Positions 25,183-33,892 of a stretch of DNA of 64,000 nucleotides are shown piece by piece. Numbering within the stretch: position 1 is the first letter of the stretch; each line of letters begins with the position of its first letter. Source of the DNA: CALKHQ01 sp050329975 (GTDB taxonomy: Bacteria; Pseudomonadota; Alphaproteobacteria; CALKHQ01). Both the position numbers and the translations under genes were made by a program. The DNA lies in contig JBHJOG010000207.1 in assembly GCA_050329975.1 (NCBI GenBank), forward strand, positions 1 through 64,000. The letters run 5' to 3'. The notes below the pieces were generated by a model. That model searched no databases. It had not been told where the DNA came from and saw only the letters and a list, made by a program, of their open reading frames with translations.

Positions 25183-26688
25183 TCACTCCCTCCGGCGCAG
25201 TCGCGCCTTAGCCAGTCGCCATAGCGGCGTCTGGGACAGGAGCATCAGCAGCAGGGAAACGGTGAGGACGCAGGAGATCGGGTGGGTGACGAATTCCAGC
25301 AGGAACAGGCCGACATCCTCGCGAGCGCCGATCATGGCGCGCCGATAGTTCGCGTCCATCATCGGACCCAGGATCACGCCCAGGATCACGGGGCCGACCT
25401 GGTAGCCGTAGGTCTTGAGGAAGTAGCCGATCACCCCGAAGGCGAGCATCCAGTAGATGTGGACCGGGTTGTTCTGGATCGCATAGGCACCGACCGACGA
25501 CAGGATGATGATCAGGGGGATCAGGATCGCCTTCGGGCATTCGACGATCTTGGTGAAGATCCGGATGCCGGTCAGCCCGAATAGCAGCAGGAACAGGTTG
25601 GCCAGCGCCAGGTTGCCCACGGTGAACCAGAACAGGTCGGGTGTTTCCGTCAGCAGCAGCGGACCGGGGCGGAGGCCGTGGATGAACAAGGCGCCGATTA
25701 TGACCGCGGTGACCGCATCGCCGGGGATGCCGAGCGTCAGCATCGGCACGAAGGCACCCCCGATCGCGGCATTGTTGGCCGCTTCCGGCGCGACCAGCCC
25801 TTCCTTGGCGCCCTGGCCGAACGGCACCTCGGGATTTTTGGTGGTCCGCTTGGCATTGTCGTAGGCGAGCAGGGCGGCGATGTCGCCCCCCGTTCCGGGC
25901 AGGGCGCCGATGATCGTCCCGATCCCCGAGGCGCGGAGCGCGAGCTTGAAGTAGCGTTTCACGTCCCTGAAGCGCGGGATGATCCGGTCCACCCGTTGCT
26001 TGACCGCCGCCACGTTCAGCGTGTGCAGCTGGACCAGGGCCTCGGCGACGCCGAAGAACCCGATCATGGCCACCACATAGGGAATCCCCCCGAGCAGCGT
26101 GATCGAGCCGAAGGTGAACCGGCCCTGGGCGGTCAGCGGGTCCAGGCCGACCATGCCGATGAGCACGCCGAGCGCGCCGGCGAAGGCGCCCTTGGCGAAG
26201 CTCTCGCCCGACAGGGTCCCGACGAGCAGGATGCCGATCAGGCCTAGCAGCAGGTAGTCGCGCGAGGTGAACATCAGCGCGAAATCCGAGATCACCGGCG
26301 CAAACAGGGCGAGGGCGAGAACCCCGACCAGGCCGCCGATCACCGACATCACGGTGGTCAGGCCGATCGCCTCGCCGGCCTCGCCGCGCTTGGCCATCGG
26401 ATAGCCGTCGAGTGCGGTGGCGATGGCGCTCGGCGCGCCCGGAATGTTCAGCAGGATCGCGGTCCGCGAGCCGCCATAGACCCCGCCGACAAACACCCCG
26501 GCGATCAGCGCGAGCGCATCGTTCACCTGCCACTTGAAGGTGAAGGAGATCAGGATCGAGACCGCCATGGTGACGGAAAGGCCGGGAATCGCCCCGACAT
26601 AGATCCCGGCCAGGGTGCCCGCCGCGGTCAGGGCAAGCAGCGACGGGTCGAGCCAGGACAGGAACAGGAACTCCATCGACTCCGACAC
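25183..26688 (-). CDS. tctA: tripartite tricarboxylate transporter, large permease (TctA)
   Basis: This 501-residue polytopic inner-membrane protein forms the channel of a TTT-family importer with TctB and TctC. It has about twelve hydrophobic segments and the family hallmarks GAIPGLSVTMAVSILISFTF near the N-terminus, YGGSRTAILLNIPGAPSA and the second half-repeat GALPGTGGDIAALLAYDNAK. The chosen GTG start lies one base after the tctB stop; an ATG four codons later is possible. The substrate is a carboxylate of unknown identity. Confidence 0.93.
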   Translation of the reverse strand: MSESMEFLFLSWLDPSLLALTAAGTLAGIYVGAIPGLSVTMAVSILISFTFKWQVNDALALIAGVFVGGVYGGSRTAILLNIPGAPSAIATALDGYPMAKRGEAGEAIGLTTVMSVIGGLVGVLALALFAPVISDFALMFTSRDYLLLGLIGILLVGTLSGESFAKGAFAGALGVLIGMVGLDPLTAQGRFTFGSITLLGGIPYVVAMIGFFGVAEALVQLHTLNVAAVKQRVDRIIPRFRDVKRYFKLALRASGIGTIIGALPGTGGDIAALLAYDNAKRTTKNPEVPFGQGAKEGLVAPEAANNAAIGGAFVPMLTLGIPGDAVTAVIIGALFIHGLRPGPLLLTETPDLFWFTVGNLALANLFLLLFGLTGIRIFTKIVECPKAILIPLIIILSSVGAYAIQNNPVHIYWMLAFGVIGYFLKTYGYQVGPVILGVILGPMMDANYRRAMIGAREDVGLFLLEFVTHPISCVLTVSLLLMLLSQTPLWRLAKARLRRRE

Positions 26689-26689
26689 G

Positions 26690-27172
26690 TCAGGACAGCC
26701 CTTGCAGCACGGTCCCCGTCGGCAGCACGACCTGGAACACGATCCGGAAGATGACGTAGATCGCCGCGAGGGAGCCTGCGGTAAGGATCGCGGTGACGAG
26801 CGGGTTCCTGCGCCACAGGACCTGCAGGCTGATGAACAGGAACAGCCCGGACGAGACCACGAAACCGAGCAACGGCATCAGGGCCACATAGCCCGCGACG
26901 AGGCCGAGCACGATCGCGTGGCGCAGTGGCGTTACCTCGCGGAGAAAACGGAGTGCGCCACCGCCAGGAGAAGGACTGCGTAGCGCCGAGACCAGGATCG
27001 TCGCCGTGGAGACGATCAGCACGCCGGTCGCCAGCATCGGGAATACGCCGGGCGTCGCCAGGCCGGAGAAGCCCGAGATCAGATATGCCTCCCAGAACAG
27101 CCACAGGCTGCACAGGACCAGGATGACGGTGAACGTCAGCTCACCCGGCCGCCGCGGTTCGCGAGCCGACAT
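26690..27172 (-). CDS. tctB: tripartite tricarboxylate transporter, small permease (TctB)
   Basis: This 160-residue inner-membrane protein has four predicted membrane segments and the TctB family layout (FWEAYLISGFSGLATPGVFP near residue 30). GGAG eight bases upstream favours the ATG at 27172 over a longer frame. It lies between tctC and tctA in the usual order, with the tctA start one base after its stop. Confidence 0.9.
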   Translation of the reverse strand: MSAREPRRPGELTFTVILVLCSLWLFWEAYLISGFSGLATPGVFPMLATGVLIVSTATILVSALRSPSPGGGALRFLREVTPLRHAIVLGLVAGYVALMPLLGFVVSSGLFLFISLQVLWRRNPLVTAILTAGSLAAIYVIFRIVFQVVLPTGTVLQGLS

Positions 27173-27232
27173 CCCAGTTCTCCGGCAGCAAGTGAGGCCG
27201 GCCCGCGCCGAGGCGGGCGCCCGCACTGTGGG

Positions 27233-28225
27233 CTATGGGCGCGGAATGCCCAGGTCCTCCGGGCTGACCGCGGCCGCTCCGGTGTCCTGCAGCGCCCAGA
27301 CCGTCACCTGCTGCCATCGGGTCAGGAACGCCTCCGCCTCGTCGCCGGAGATGTTCATCATGACGTTGCCGCGGTTGGCCATCAGGGTCTGGAAGTCTTC
27401 CCGCTCGGCGGCAGCGTGATAGGCCTCGACCAGCACCGCCTTCACCTCTTCAGGCACCTCGCTGCGGACGAACACGCCGTAGAACGGGCCCCAAGGCAGG
27501 TATCGCGCCATGTCGGGAAGTGCATCGGTGATCGCCGGGACGTCGGGCAGCGTTTCCACGGGCTCGGTGTTGACCACTGCGAGCGCCCGCATGTTCCCGG
27601 CGCGGATCTGCTCGGCCGCGGCCGAGATGCCCGACGGCATGAAGTCGACCTCGCCGCCCAGCAACGCCGTAAGGCCCGGGCCTTCGCCGTCGAAGGGAAT
27701 TGCGATCACCTCGAACGGCGCGGAATTGGAGATCAGGGCGGCGATGGTAGAGGGCAGGCCGCCCGGGCCGGTCGATCCCATCTTCACTTCGCCGGGGCTC
27801 CCCTCGATGGCGGCGAGCAGGTCCTCGATCGTCTGGTACTGCGAGTCCGTCGGCACGACGATCACCGCCACACCGCGGCCCAGGATGTTGACAGGGTAGA
27901 AGTGCGAATAGTCGACGTTGCTTACGCCCATGACGCCGTGGAGCTGTGGATTCTCGGCGCCGTAGAGCAGCGTGTAGCCGTCGGCTGGGGCGGCGGCGAC
28001 ATAGGCGGTCGAGATCGCACCGGCGCCGCCCGCCTTGTTGAGCACGACGATCGGCCTGCCGAGCAGCTCTTCCGCCGCCGGGTTGACCGCCCGGGCCACC
28101 ACGTCGGTCGCGCCGCCGGCGCCCCACATCACCACGCCGAGGAGTTCGCGCTCCGGAAAGTCCTGCGCCATCGCGCCGGCGGACATGCCGAGCGCCGCGA
28201 ACGCAGCTGTGAGTCTGGCCAGCAT
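27233..28225 (-). CDS. tctC: tripartite tricarboxylate transporter substrate-binding protein (TctC)
   Basis: This 330-residue periplasmic binding protein of the Bug/TctC family has a Sec signal peptide ending in AGAMAQ. The family motifs WGAGGATDVVAR, VLNKAGGAGAISTAYVA and GSTGPGGLPS shape the carboxylate pocket. The start at 28225 has a GGGGAGGG ribosome site; the frame is open further upstream. It is the first gene of the tctCBA operon. The ligand is unknown. Confidence 0.91.
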   Translation of the reverse strand: MLARLTAAFAALGMSAGAMAQDFPERELLGVVMWGAGGATDVVARAVNPAAEELLGRPIVVLNKAGGAGAISTAYVAAAPADGYTLLYGAENPQLHGVMGVSNVDYSHFYPVNILGRGVAVIVVPTDSQYQTIEDLLAAIEGSPGEVKMGSTGPGGLPSTIAALISNSAPFEVIAIPFDGEGPGLTALLGGEVDFMPSGISAAAEQIRAGNMRALAVVNTEPVETLPDVPAITDALPDMARYLPWGPFYGVFVRSEVPEEVKAVLVEAYHAAAEREDFQTLMANRGNVMMNISGDEAEAFLTRWQQVTVWALQDTGAAAVSPEDLGIPRP

Positions 28226-28363
28226 CCTATCCCTCCCCCTGTTATGGCCGAACGCATATCTTGCGACGGCTTTGGCAGGAGGGTGCAGGTGGGGTCCGGC
28301 CATGTCAATGATGCGGCGGCGGCGATCCGGCGGCGATGGGCCGCCGCGATGCCGGATGCGCGG

Positions 28364-29086
28364 TTACCAGAGGCTCTTCAGCTTCTCCCAGCCGTCCGCG
28401 GAGGTTATGATGGCCACTGCGGTGGCCATGGTTTCGCTGTCCCGGTTGCCGGTGAAACTCCAGGACCCGGAAAGCAGGAACACGGCGCCCATCGCTGTTG
28501 TGCAGCCCCCGCGCGCCGACTCGACGACCTCCCGGCTCACCGTCTCCTTCGGCCGCGTCTCCCCGGCGGCCGCGGAGTACAGTTTCTTGCCGAGCGAATG
28601 AAATCCCTTGAGTATCGCCGAAGCCCCCAATGTGCCCACGCCGATGGCGACCAGCGCGACGTTGCGCTCTTTCTTGTCGATGATGTAGCCGATGTTCTTC
28701 GCGCACTTTCGACACGCGCAGCTATAGTTGACGTCCCTGCTTCCGCCGCGCAGGGCATCCGCCTTGAGGTCGTGCAGACTGAATATCTTGCCGGCCTGGG
28801 TGGCGACCACGGCCGCACCGATCCAGGGCGCCAGCGCCGCACCGATAGGGGCAATGGCGGTGCCCACGGCCACCGAACCCACGGTGAACCCGACCTGCAG
28901 TCCGCTGGAAACACCCGCGGCCGCGGCGCCATGCGAAACCCCGGCCTGAACTGCGGCAGGCGCCAGCTTGGCGGTCAGGGATGCCAGGACGCTCTTGAAC
29001 TTGCCCCAGGCCCCGTGTGTGTACTGACCCTGCTTGAGGATCAGGCCGCTGAGCTGGTTGAGTTGTTCCGGTGATGGCAGGCCCAT
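28364..29086 (-). CDS. orphan protein with hydrophobic Gly/Ala region and CxCxxC motif
   Basis: I do not recognise this 240-residue protein. Residues 61-98 form a long Gly/Ala/Val-rich hydrophobic stretch that could be a membrane hairpin. Residues 123-128 read CACRKC, a possible metal site, and Cys195 is the only other cysteine. A second hydrophobic segment lies at about 142-160 and a third near 197-210. There is no signal peptide. It stands alone, divergent from the second sugar ABC operon. Codon use resembles its neighbours, so a real gene is likely, but no function is proposed. Confidence 0.65.
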   Translation of the reverse strand: MGLPSPEQLNQLSGLILKQGQYTHGAWGKFKSVLASLTAKLAPAAVQAGVSHGAAAAGVSSGLQVGFTVGSVAVGTAIAPIGAALAPWIGAAVVATQAGKIFSLHDLKADALRGGSRDVNYSCACRKCAKNIGYIIDKKERNVALVAIGVGTLGASAILKGFHSLGKKLYSAAAGETRPKETVSREVVESARGGCTTAMGAVFLLSGSWSFTGNRDSETMATAVAIITSADGWEKLKSLW

Positions 29087-29195
29087 GTCGTACGCACCCC
29101 GCTTGCTTCGTCTGAGTCAGTTGTGTCCGATGAGGCGTTAAGAATCCGCGAAATCGAACCGACTGGAACGACTGCCGCTATGGCGGCTCTCGAGG

Positions 29196-29222
29196 TTGAC
29201 GCTCGGAGCTTATTCATACTAT
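29196..29222 (+). promoter_or_regulatory. possible sigma-70-type promoter at ABC operon start
   Basis: TTGACG (29196-29201) and TACTAT (29217-29222) are separated by 15 bases, somewhat short. The -10 overlaps the first ATG of the ATPase gene. If this promoter is used, translation would have to begin further in, for example at a GTG at 29260. Confidence 0.25.
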
Positions 29223-30048
29223 GATTGAAGAAAAGCTGGTTGAAGCGGGGGGGGCGAACGTGCAGCCGATACCGAATTCGGCGGAAAGGGATCTTGCGGG
29301 GGCCAGCTCGGCGTTGCTCAGCATCCGCAAACTCAGCAAATCCTATGGCGGCCTTCGTGCGGTCGACAACGTGAGTCTCGACGTGCGGCGTGGCGAGATT
29401 CTCGCACTTGTCGGCGACAACGGTGCCGGCAAGTCGACACTGATCAAAGCGATCTCGGGCGCGGTCGCGCCGGACGAAGGAGAGATCCTTCTCGATGGCG
29501 AGCCCGTCTCCGTGAGGACTCCACGGGACGCCAGGGCGGCGGGCATCGAGACCGTCCATCAGGGCCTGGGCCTGGTCGACGCGCTCGACGTCACCCAGAA
29601 CGTGTTTCTCGGCCGCGAGCGGGTCCGCAAGGTCCTGGGCCTGCTGCCGCAACTCGACCAGTCGAGGATGCGGCGCGAGACCCGCGAGCTGCTCGAGCGG
29701 TTCGCCATCGACCTGCCGACGCTCAACGAGCCGGTGATGCGCCTCTCCGGCGGGCAGCGCCAGACCGTTTCGATCTGCCGCCTCCTGTTGGTCGAGCCGC
29801 GGATACTGATCATGGATGAACCGATGGCGGCGCTCGGGGTCGACGAGGGCCAGAAGGTGCTGGATCTGCTCGTCAACCTGCGCGAGCGTGGGCTGGCGAT
29901 CATCGTCATCAGCCACAATCTCGAGCACGTCCTGGCTATCGCCGACCGCATCGCGGTGATGAAGAACGGCCGGCTGGTCGGTGCCGTCGCCACCGGCGAG
30001 ACCGACCGCCAGTCGGTCGTATCGATGATCACCTTCGGCAGCGCGTAG
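29221..30048 (+). CDS. sugar ABC transporter ATP-binding protein (FrcA-like, single domain)
   Basis: This 275-residue ATPase has one nucleotide-binding domain: Walker A GDNGAGKST, signature LSGGQRQTVSICR and Walker B ILIMDEPMAAL. Single-domain ATPases of this type occur in fructose/ribose-type importers such as FrcBCA. It is first in the order ATPase - permease - binding protein, 28 bases before the permease. The domain proper starts near residue 33, so the start is uncertain: ATG at 29221 has GGAG 13 bases upstream and a GTG at 29260 is possible. Confidence 0.9.
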   Translation: MIEEKLVEAGGANVQPIPNSAERDLAGASSALLSIRKLSKSYGGLRAVDNVSLDVRRGEILALVGDNGAGKSTLIKAISGAVAPDEGEILLDGEPVSVRTPRDARAAGIETVHQGLGLVDALDVTQNVFLGRERVRKVLGLLPQLDQSRMRRETRELLERFAIDLPTLNEPVMRLSGGQRQTVSICRLLLVEPRILIMDEPMAALGVDEGQKVLDLLVNLRERGLAIIVISHNLEHVLAIADRIAVMKNGRLVGAVATGETDRQSVVSMITFGSA

Positions 30049-30076
30049 CAACCAAGAAGGGAGGCGAGGTTCGGAC

Positions 30077-31105
30077 ATGGCGGTCACAGCCACTCAGATG
30101 GACAAGAGGGCGATCGGCAGATCCGATCGACGCTTCCGCCTGGACGGTCTCGGGCTGACGCTGGTGATCGTCGCGCTGGCCGTGATGTTCACGCTGATCA
30201 ATCCGAACTTCGCCACGATCACCAACTTCCTGAACGTGCTCACCCAGGCGTCGACCTATGTCATCCTCGCCATGGGCATGACGTTCGTCATCTCCAGTGC
30301 CGGCATCGACCTCTCGATCGGCTCGATCCTCGCGCTCGTCACCTGCCTGCTGTTCTGGATGATCCAATCGCTCGGCATGCCATCCGGGCTGGCCGTGCCG
30401 ATCATGTTCGGCCTCGCCGTTCTGCTCGGGCTCATCAACGGCGTCATGATCACCTACCTGGCCATTCCGGCCCTGATCGCCACCCTGGGCTCGATGGTCA
30501 CCCTGCGCGGCTTCGCGCTCGTCCATTCCGCCGGCAACCTCTGGTTCGGACTGCCGCCGGAGCTGCTTTACCTGGGCCAGGGAAAGCTCTTCGGCGTCGT
30601 TCCGGTCCCGGTCATAATCGCCGCGTTCGCAGTCGCCGCCTGTTACTGGCTGTTCAAGAAGACCAGGTTCGGCGTTCACGTCTGCGCCGTCGGCGGCAAC
30701 CGGGAGGCTGCACGCCTGGCCGGCATCCGGATCAATCGGGTCACCATCCTGGTCTATGTGCTGATGGCGGCCTGCACGGCCCTGGGAGGACTGCTCTGGG
30801 TGGCCCGCGTCGACGGCACCCAGGCGACCATCGGCACGGGCATGGAGATCCACGTCATTGCAGCCGTGATCATCGGAGGCACCAGCCTGTTCGGTGGCAA
30901 GGGATCGATCTACGGGGCCGTGCTCGGGGCGATCCTGCTCTCGATGCTCAACAATGCCCTGGTCATCGCCGGCGCGGACTTCTTCTGGCAACAGGTGGTG
31001 ATCGGCCTGATCGTCGTTGCGGCGGTCATCATCAACAATGTCCGCGAGAACCGGATCGGCTGGCTCAAGCAGTTGCGGACGCATCCCGCGATCGGCCGGA
31101 AATGA
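30077..31105 (+). CDS. sugar ABC transporter permease (FrcC/RbsC-like)
   Basis: This 342-residue polytopic inner-membrane protein of the BPD_transp_2 family carries about nine membrane segments, VISSAGIDLSIGSILALVTC, GGNREAARLAGIR and GGTSLFGGKGSIYGAVLG. It is the channel partner of the preceding ATPase and the following binding protein. It is clearly related to the permease at 3951-4976 but belongs to a separate transporter. Confidence 0.93.
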   Translation: MAVTATQMDKRAIGRSDRRFRLDGLGLTLVIVALAVMFTLINPNFATITNFLNVLTQASTYVILAMGMTFVISSAGIDLSIGSILALVTCLLFWMIQSLGMPSGLAVPIMFGLAVLLGLINGVMITYLAIPALIATLGSMVTLRGFALVHSAGNLWFGLPPELLYLGQGKLFGVVPVPVIIAAFAVAACYWLFKKTRFGVHVCAVGGNREAARLAGIRINRVTILVYVLMAACTALGGLLWVARVDGTQATIGTGMEIHVIAAVIIGGTSLFGGKGSIYGAVLGAILLSMLNNALVIAGADFFWQQVVIGLIVVAAVIINNVRENRIGWLKQLRTHPAIGRK

Positions 31106-31191
31106 GAAGACGGCCTCAATTCTGGCCACGTGCGAAGTGGTGCCGATTCCCAATCAAGCAAAGGTTTCCAACAACAATGGGAGGAAGTGAC

Positions 31192-32208
31192 ATGCTGCTG
31201 ATCAGAAGGACGGTGGGTGCCGCCATGGTGGGTGCCGCGATGGCCCTGTCGGCCGGTTCCGCCTCGGCGCAGGAGGAGGGCCGGGTCTATCAGATCGCCT
31301 TTATCACCCCGTCATTCGACATCTCGGACGCCTGGGAGCGCGTCTATTATGCCGCGCAGGCCCGGCTCGACGAACTGGGGGTGGAGTACGAGACCCAGTT
31401 GCTGTCGATGGAACGGCACAACGATCATGCTACCCAGCTGCAGCAGGTCGAATCGGTGATCGCACGCGGTGTCGACTATGTCTTCTTCGGTCCGGCCGAG
31501 TTCGAGACCGCGGTGACGCCGCTGCGCATGATGAACGAGGCCGGGATCGGTGTCGTCGTCTACAACTTCCTCGAGCCCCACGCGGAGGAAGACGCCAGGG
31601 CCCTGCAGTACATCGCCTTCGATCACCACGAGGGTGGCAGGCTCACCGGCGAGTGGATCGCCCTCAACACGCTGGGCAAGGGCATGACCGAGGCCAAGGT
31701 GGCCATCATCCAGGGCACCGCCGGCGTAGTCAGCGACCAGCGCCGGGACGGCATCCTCAGCGTCCTGGACATGCATCCGACTATCGAAGTCGTCCTGGGC
31801 CCCTATGCCGATTTCGACCGCGTCAAGGGCTATGAGGCTGCCCAGAATCTCATGGCCGCCCACGACGACCTCGACCTGATCATCGGCCTGTCGACCACCA
31901 TGGGCCTCGGCGCAGCGCAGGCGATCCGCCAGGCCGGCTTGTCCGACCAGATCATGTCGATGGGCTATGGCGGCACCGCCGACGAGATCGTGGCGATCAA
32001 CGAGGGGTGGCTCTCCGCCTCGATCAGCCGCAACATCGACGACAGCGGCGCGCAGGCCGCCGATACCTGGGTCAAGCACATGAATGGCGAGTTGGACCAG
32101 ATTCCGGTTTCCTGGTCCGGCCCCTACTTCATGATCGACGCTGTCGCGGACGCGGATGCCTTTGTCGCGCACGCCACCCGCTACTCGCGTCCGGTCATGG
32201 GCCGGTAG
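31192..32208 (+). CDS. sugar ABC transporter substrate-binding protein
   Basis: This 338-residue periplasmic binding protein has a Sec signal peptide ending in GSASAQ and a Peripla_BP_4 fold. GGGAGG upstream sets the ATG; a longer open frame overlaps the permease end. Motifs shared with the convergent binding protein at 32485-33486 include SPSFDISDA (here TPSFDISDA), YNFLEPH, YDRVK-like FDRVKGYEA and the terminal MGR. It is the third gene of the operon. The ligand is unknown, perhaps a sugar or polyol. Confidence 0.92.
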   Translation: MLLIRRTVGAAMVGAAMALSAGSASAQEEGRVYQIAFITPSFDISDAWERVYYAAQARLDELGVEYETQLLSMERHNDHATQLQQVESVIARGVDYVFFGPAEFETAVTPLRMMNEAGIGVVVYNFLEPHAEEDARALQYIAFDHHEGGRLTGEWIALNTLGKGMTEAKVAIIQGTAGVVSDQRRDGILSVLDMHPTIEVVLGPYADFDRVKGYEAAQNLMAAHDDLDLIIGLSTTMGLGAAQAIRQAGLSDQIMSMGYGGTADEIVAINEGWLSASISRNIDDSGAQAADTWVKHMNGELDQIPVSWSGPYFMIDAVADADAFVAHATRYSRPVMGR

Positions 32209-32232
32209 CCGGGGCTCCATTGCACGATCCAC

Positions 32233-32264
32233 GCGGCGGCAGGTGCCGGTGTGCCTGCCGCCGC
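32233..32264 (+). terminator. terminator-like hairpin after the sugar ABC operon
   Basis: GCGGCGGCAGG and CCTGCCGCCGC form a perfect 11-base-pair stem with a ten-base loop, 25 bases after the binding-protein stop. It is followed by AGTTCTTGG, a poor T-run. Confidence 0.5.
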
Positions 32265-32484
32265 AGTTCTTGGGGATGCCGCTCCGACCGCCGGCCGTGG
32301 CTTTCCGCACATCTTCGGCGGCCATTGGCCCTGCGCCCGTATCCCACGCGCTCGCGGGTGCCCTCGGGCTGCCCGCTTACGAGCTGGCGGTGCGGCAACC
32401 GCCCTGGCGTTGATCTGATCGAGGGGCCGGTGCGCTGAGGCTGTTCGCCCGCGTGCGCGCCGCCGCCCGACGACGCACCGCGTT

Positions 32485-33486
32485 TCAGCGCCCCATCGCC
32501 GGGCCCGAATAGCGGTTGGAATGGAGAAGGATGGACTCCACCTCGGAGCCGGCGTCGATCATCATGAACGGCCCGCCCCAGGACGGCGGGACCTCCTCCC
32601 CGTTCAAGTGCCTGAGGATCGCCTCGGCCGCGGCGACGCCGCCGTCGTCGATGGAGCGCAGCGGCGACGCGGACAGCCAGCCTTCCTGAATGGCGGTGAT
32701 CTCGTCGCCCGTGCCGCCGAAGCCGATCGACATGATCTGCTCGGACAAGCCGGCCTGACGGATCGCCTGCCCGGCTCCCAGGCCGATAGTGGTGGACACG
32801 CCGTAGACCAGCCTCAAATCGTCATGGGCAGCGATGAGATTCTGCGTCGCCTCGAACGCCTTCACCCGGTCGTAGTCGGTGTGCACGTCGACGATGACCT
32901 CGATTCCCGGGAAATGGTCGACGACCTGACGGAAGCCGTCGCGGCGGGAATCGCTGGTGACGCCCGGAGAGCCCTGAAGGATGGCGATCTTGCCCTGGCC
33001 GTTGAGAGCGAGTGCGGCCCAGGCGCCAGCGAGCCGCCCGCCCTCGAAGTGATCGAAGGCGATGTAGTGCATTGCGCGCACGCTTTCGTCCTCGTGCGGC
33101 TCGAGGAAGTTGTAAACGATGGTCGGGATGCCGGCAGCCTTCAGCTGACGCAATGCCGTCGTTGCCGCCTGGTACTCGGTCGGGGTGAGGACGACATAGT
33201 CGGGGGCCCGCGCGATGACCGCCTCGACCTGCGCCAGCTGCCCGGGATGATCGTTGGTGTTGGCGACCGCGTTGAGAGTGACATCATAGGCGACGCCCGC
33301 CTCGTCGAGGCGTCCCCGCATCGCCCAGTAGGTACGCTCGAAAGCGTCGGAGATGTCGAACGACGGCGACAGGAACGCGATGTCGAGCGGCTCGTCCTGT
33401 GCAGCCGCGGGAAGTGCGGCGGGCAGCACCGCAGCGACACCGATTATCGCCGCCAACACGGTACGCCGACGGATCGTTCTGGTCAT
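32485..33486 (-). CDS. sugar ABC substrate-binding protein, paralogue of 31192-32208
   Basis: This 333-residue binding protein has a signal peptide (hydrophobic from about residue 9, ending in AAAQ) with twin arginines upstream (TIRRRTV). It aligns along its length with the neighbouring binding protein: SPSFDISDAFERTYW, VYNFLEPHEDE, YIAFDHFEGGRLAG, SRRDG and ending MGR. GGGAGGAAG precedes the ATG. It has no transporter genes of its own here and probably shares the adjacent permease/ATPase, widening or tuning its ligand range. Confidence 0.91.
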   Translation of the reverse strand: MTRTIRRRTVLAAIIGVAAVLPAALPAAAQDEPLDIAFLSPSFDISDAFERTYWAMRGRLDEAGVAYDVTLNAVANTNDHPGQLAQVEAVIARAPDYVVLTPTEYQAATTALRQLKAAGIPTIVYNFLEPHEDESVRAMHYIAFDHFEGGRLAGAWAALALNGQGKIAILQGSPGVTSDSRRDGFRQVVDHFPGIEVIVDVHTDYDRVKAFEATQNLIAAHDDLRLVYGVSTTIGLGAGQAIRQAGLSEQIMSIGFGGTGDEITAIQEGWLSASPLRSIDDGGVAAAEAILRHLNGEEVPPSWGGPFMMIDAGSEVESILLHSNRYSGPAMGR

Positions 33487-33892
33487 TGCTTCCTCCCTGT
33501 GGACATCGTGGTTGCTGGTTTTCGTTCGGGCGGTGCGGGTGCTCGGGCATGCTCCCCGTGGGGAAAACCTTTTCCTAAAGGTACTCCAATGCCCATTCGG
33601 AGGCAAATGCTTATGCGCGCGAGCGAATGGCGTGCTGCTTGCGCCCTGCCGTCCAGGTCAACCGGCGGACATCGCGCTGCCTCGAATGCGCGCGGTCTCG
33701 ATCAAGGCCCGGCCGATGCTCGTGCCGCGCCGACGCTTCTGGCGATCACGATGGCGCAGCAGGCGGCCCGCCCGAAGGGTGTGACCGGCGACGCGCTCGA
33801 ACGGCTCGGGGGTCGATAGGATCCGGAGTCGCAATAGCGTCGATACAGGCCATCAACCCGTGGTCAATCGCCCTGACCGTCGCGCCAGCGGC
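33487..33892. other. 406-bp intergenic region
   Basis: This lies between the second binding-protein gene and the end of the formate dehydrogenase gene. I see a small inverted repeat near 33562 and no convincing gene. A rightward frame ending at 33819 (ARPKGVTGDALERL near its end) is gene-like in composition but has no start signal or known motif and could be a decayed remnant. Confidence 0.5.
33562..33575. promoter_or_regulatory. inverted repeat upstream of the binding-protein gene
   Basis: GGAAAA-CC-TTTTCC is a perfect palindrome about 75 bases upstream of the binding-protein ATG at 33486. A partly overlapping CCTTTTCCTAAAGG is near-palindromic. It could be an operator, but no matching site was seen elsewhere in the window. 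Confidence 0.3.

Noticed and set aside
33606..33819. Gene-like rightward frame end between binding-protein and formate dehydrogenase genes
   Set aside because: No start signal and no known motif; too short to distinguish a remnant from chance.
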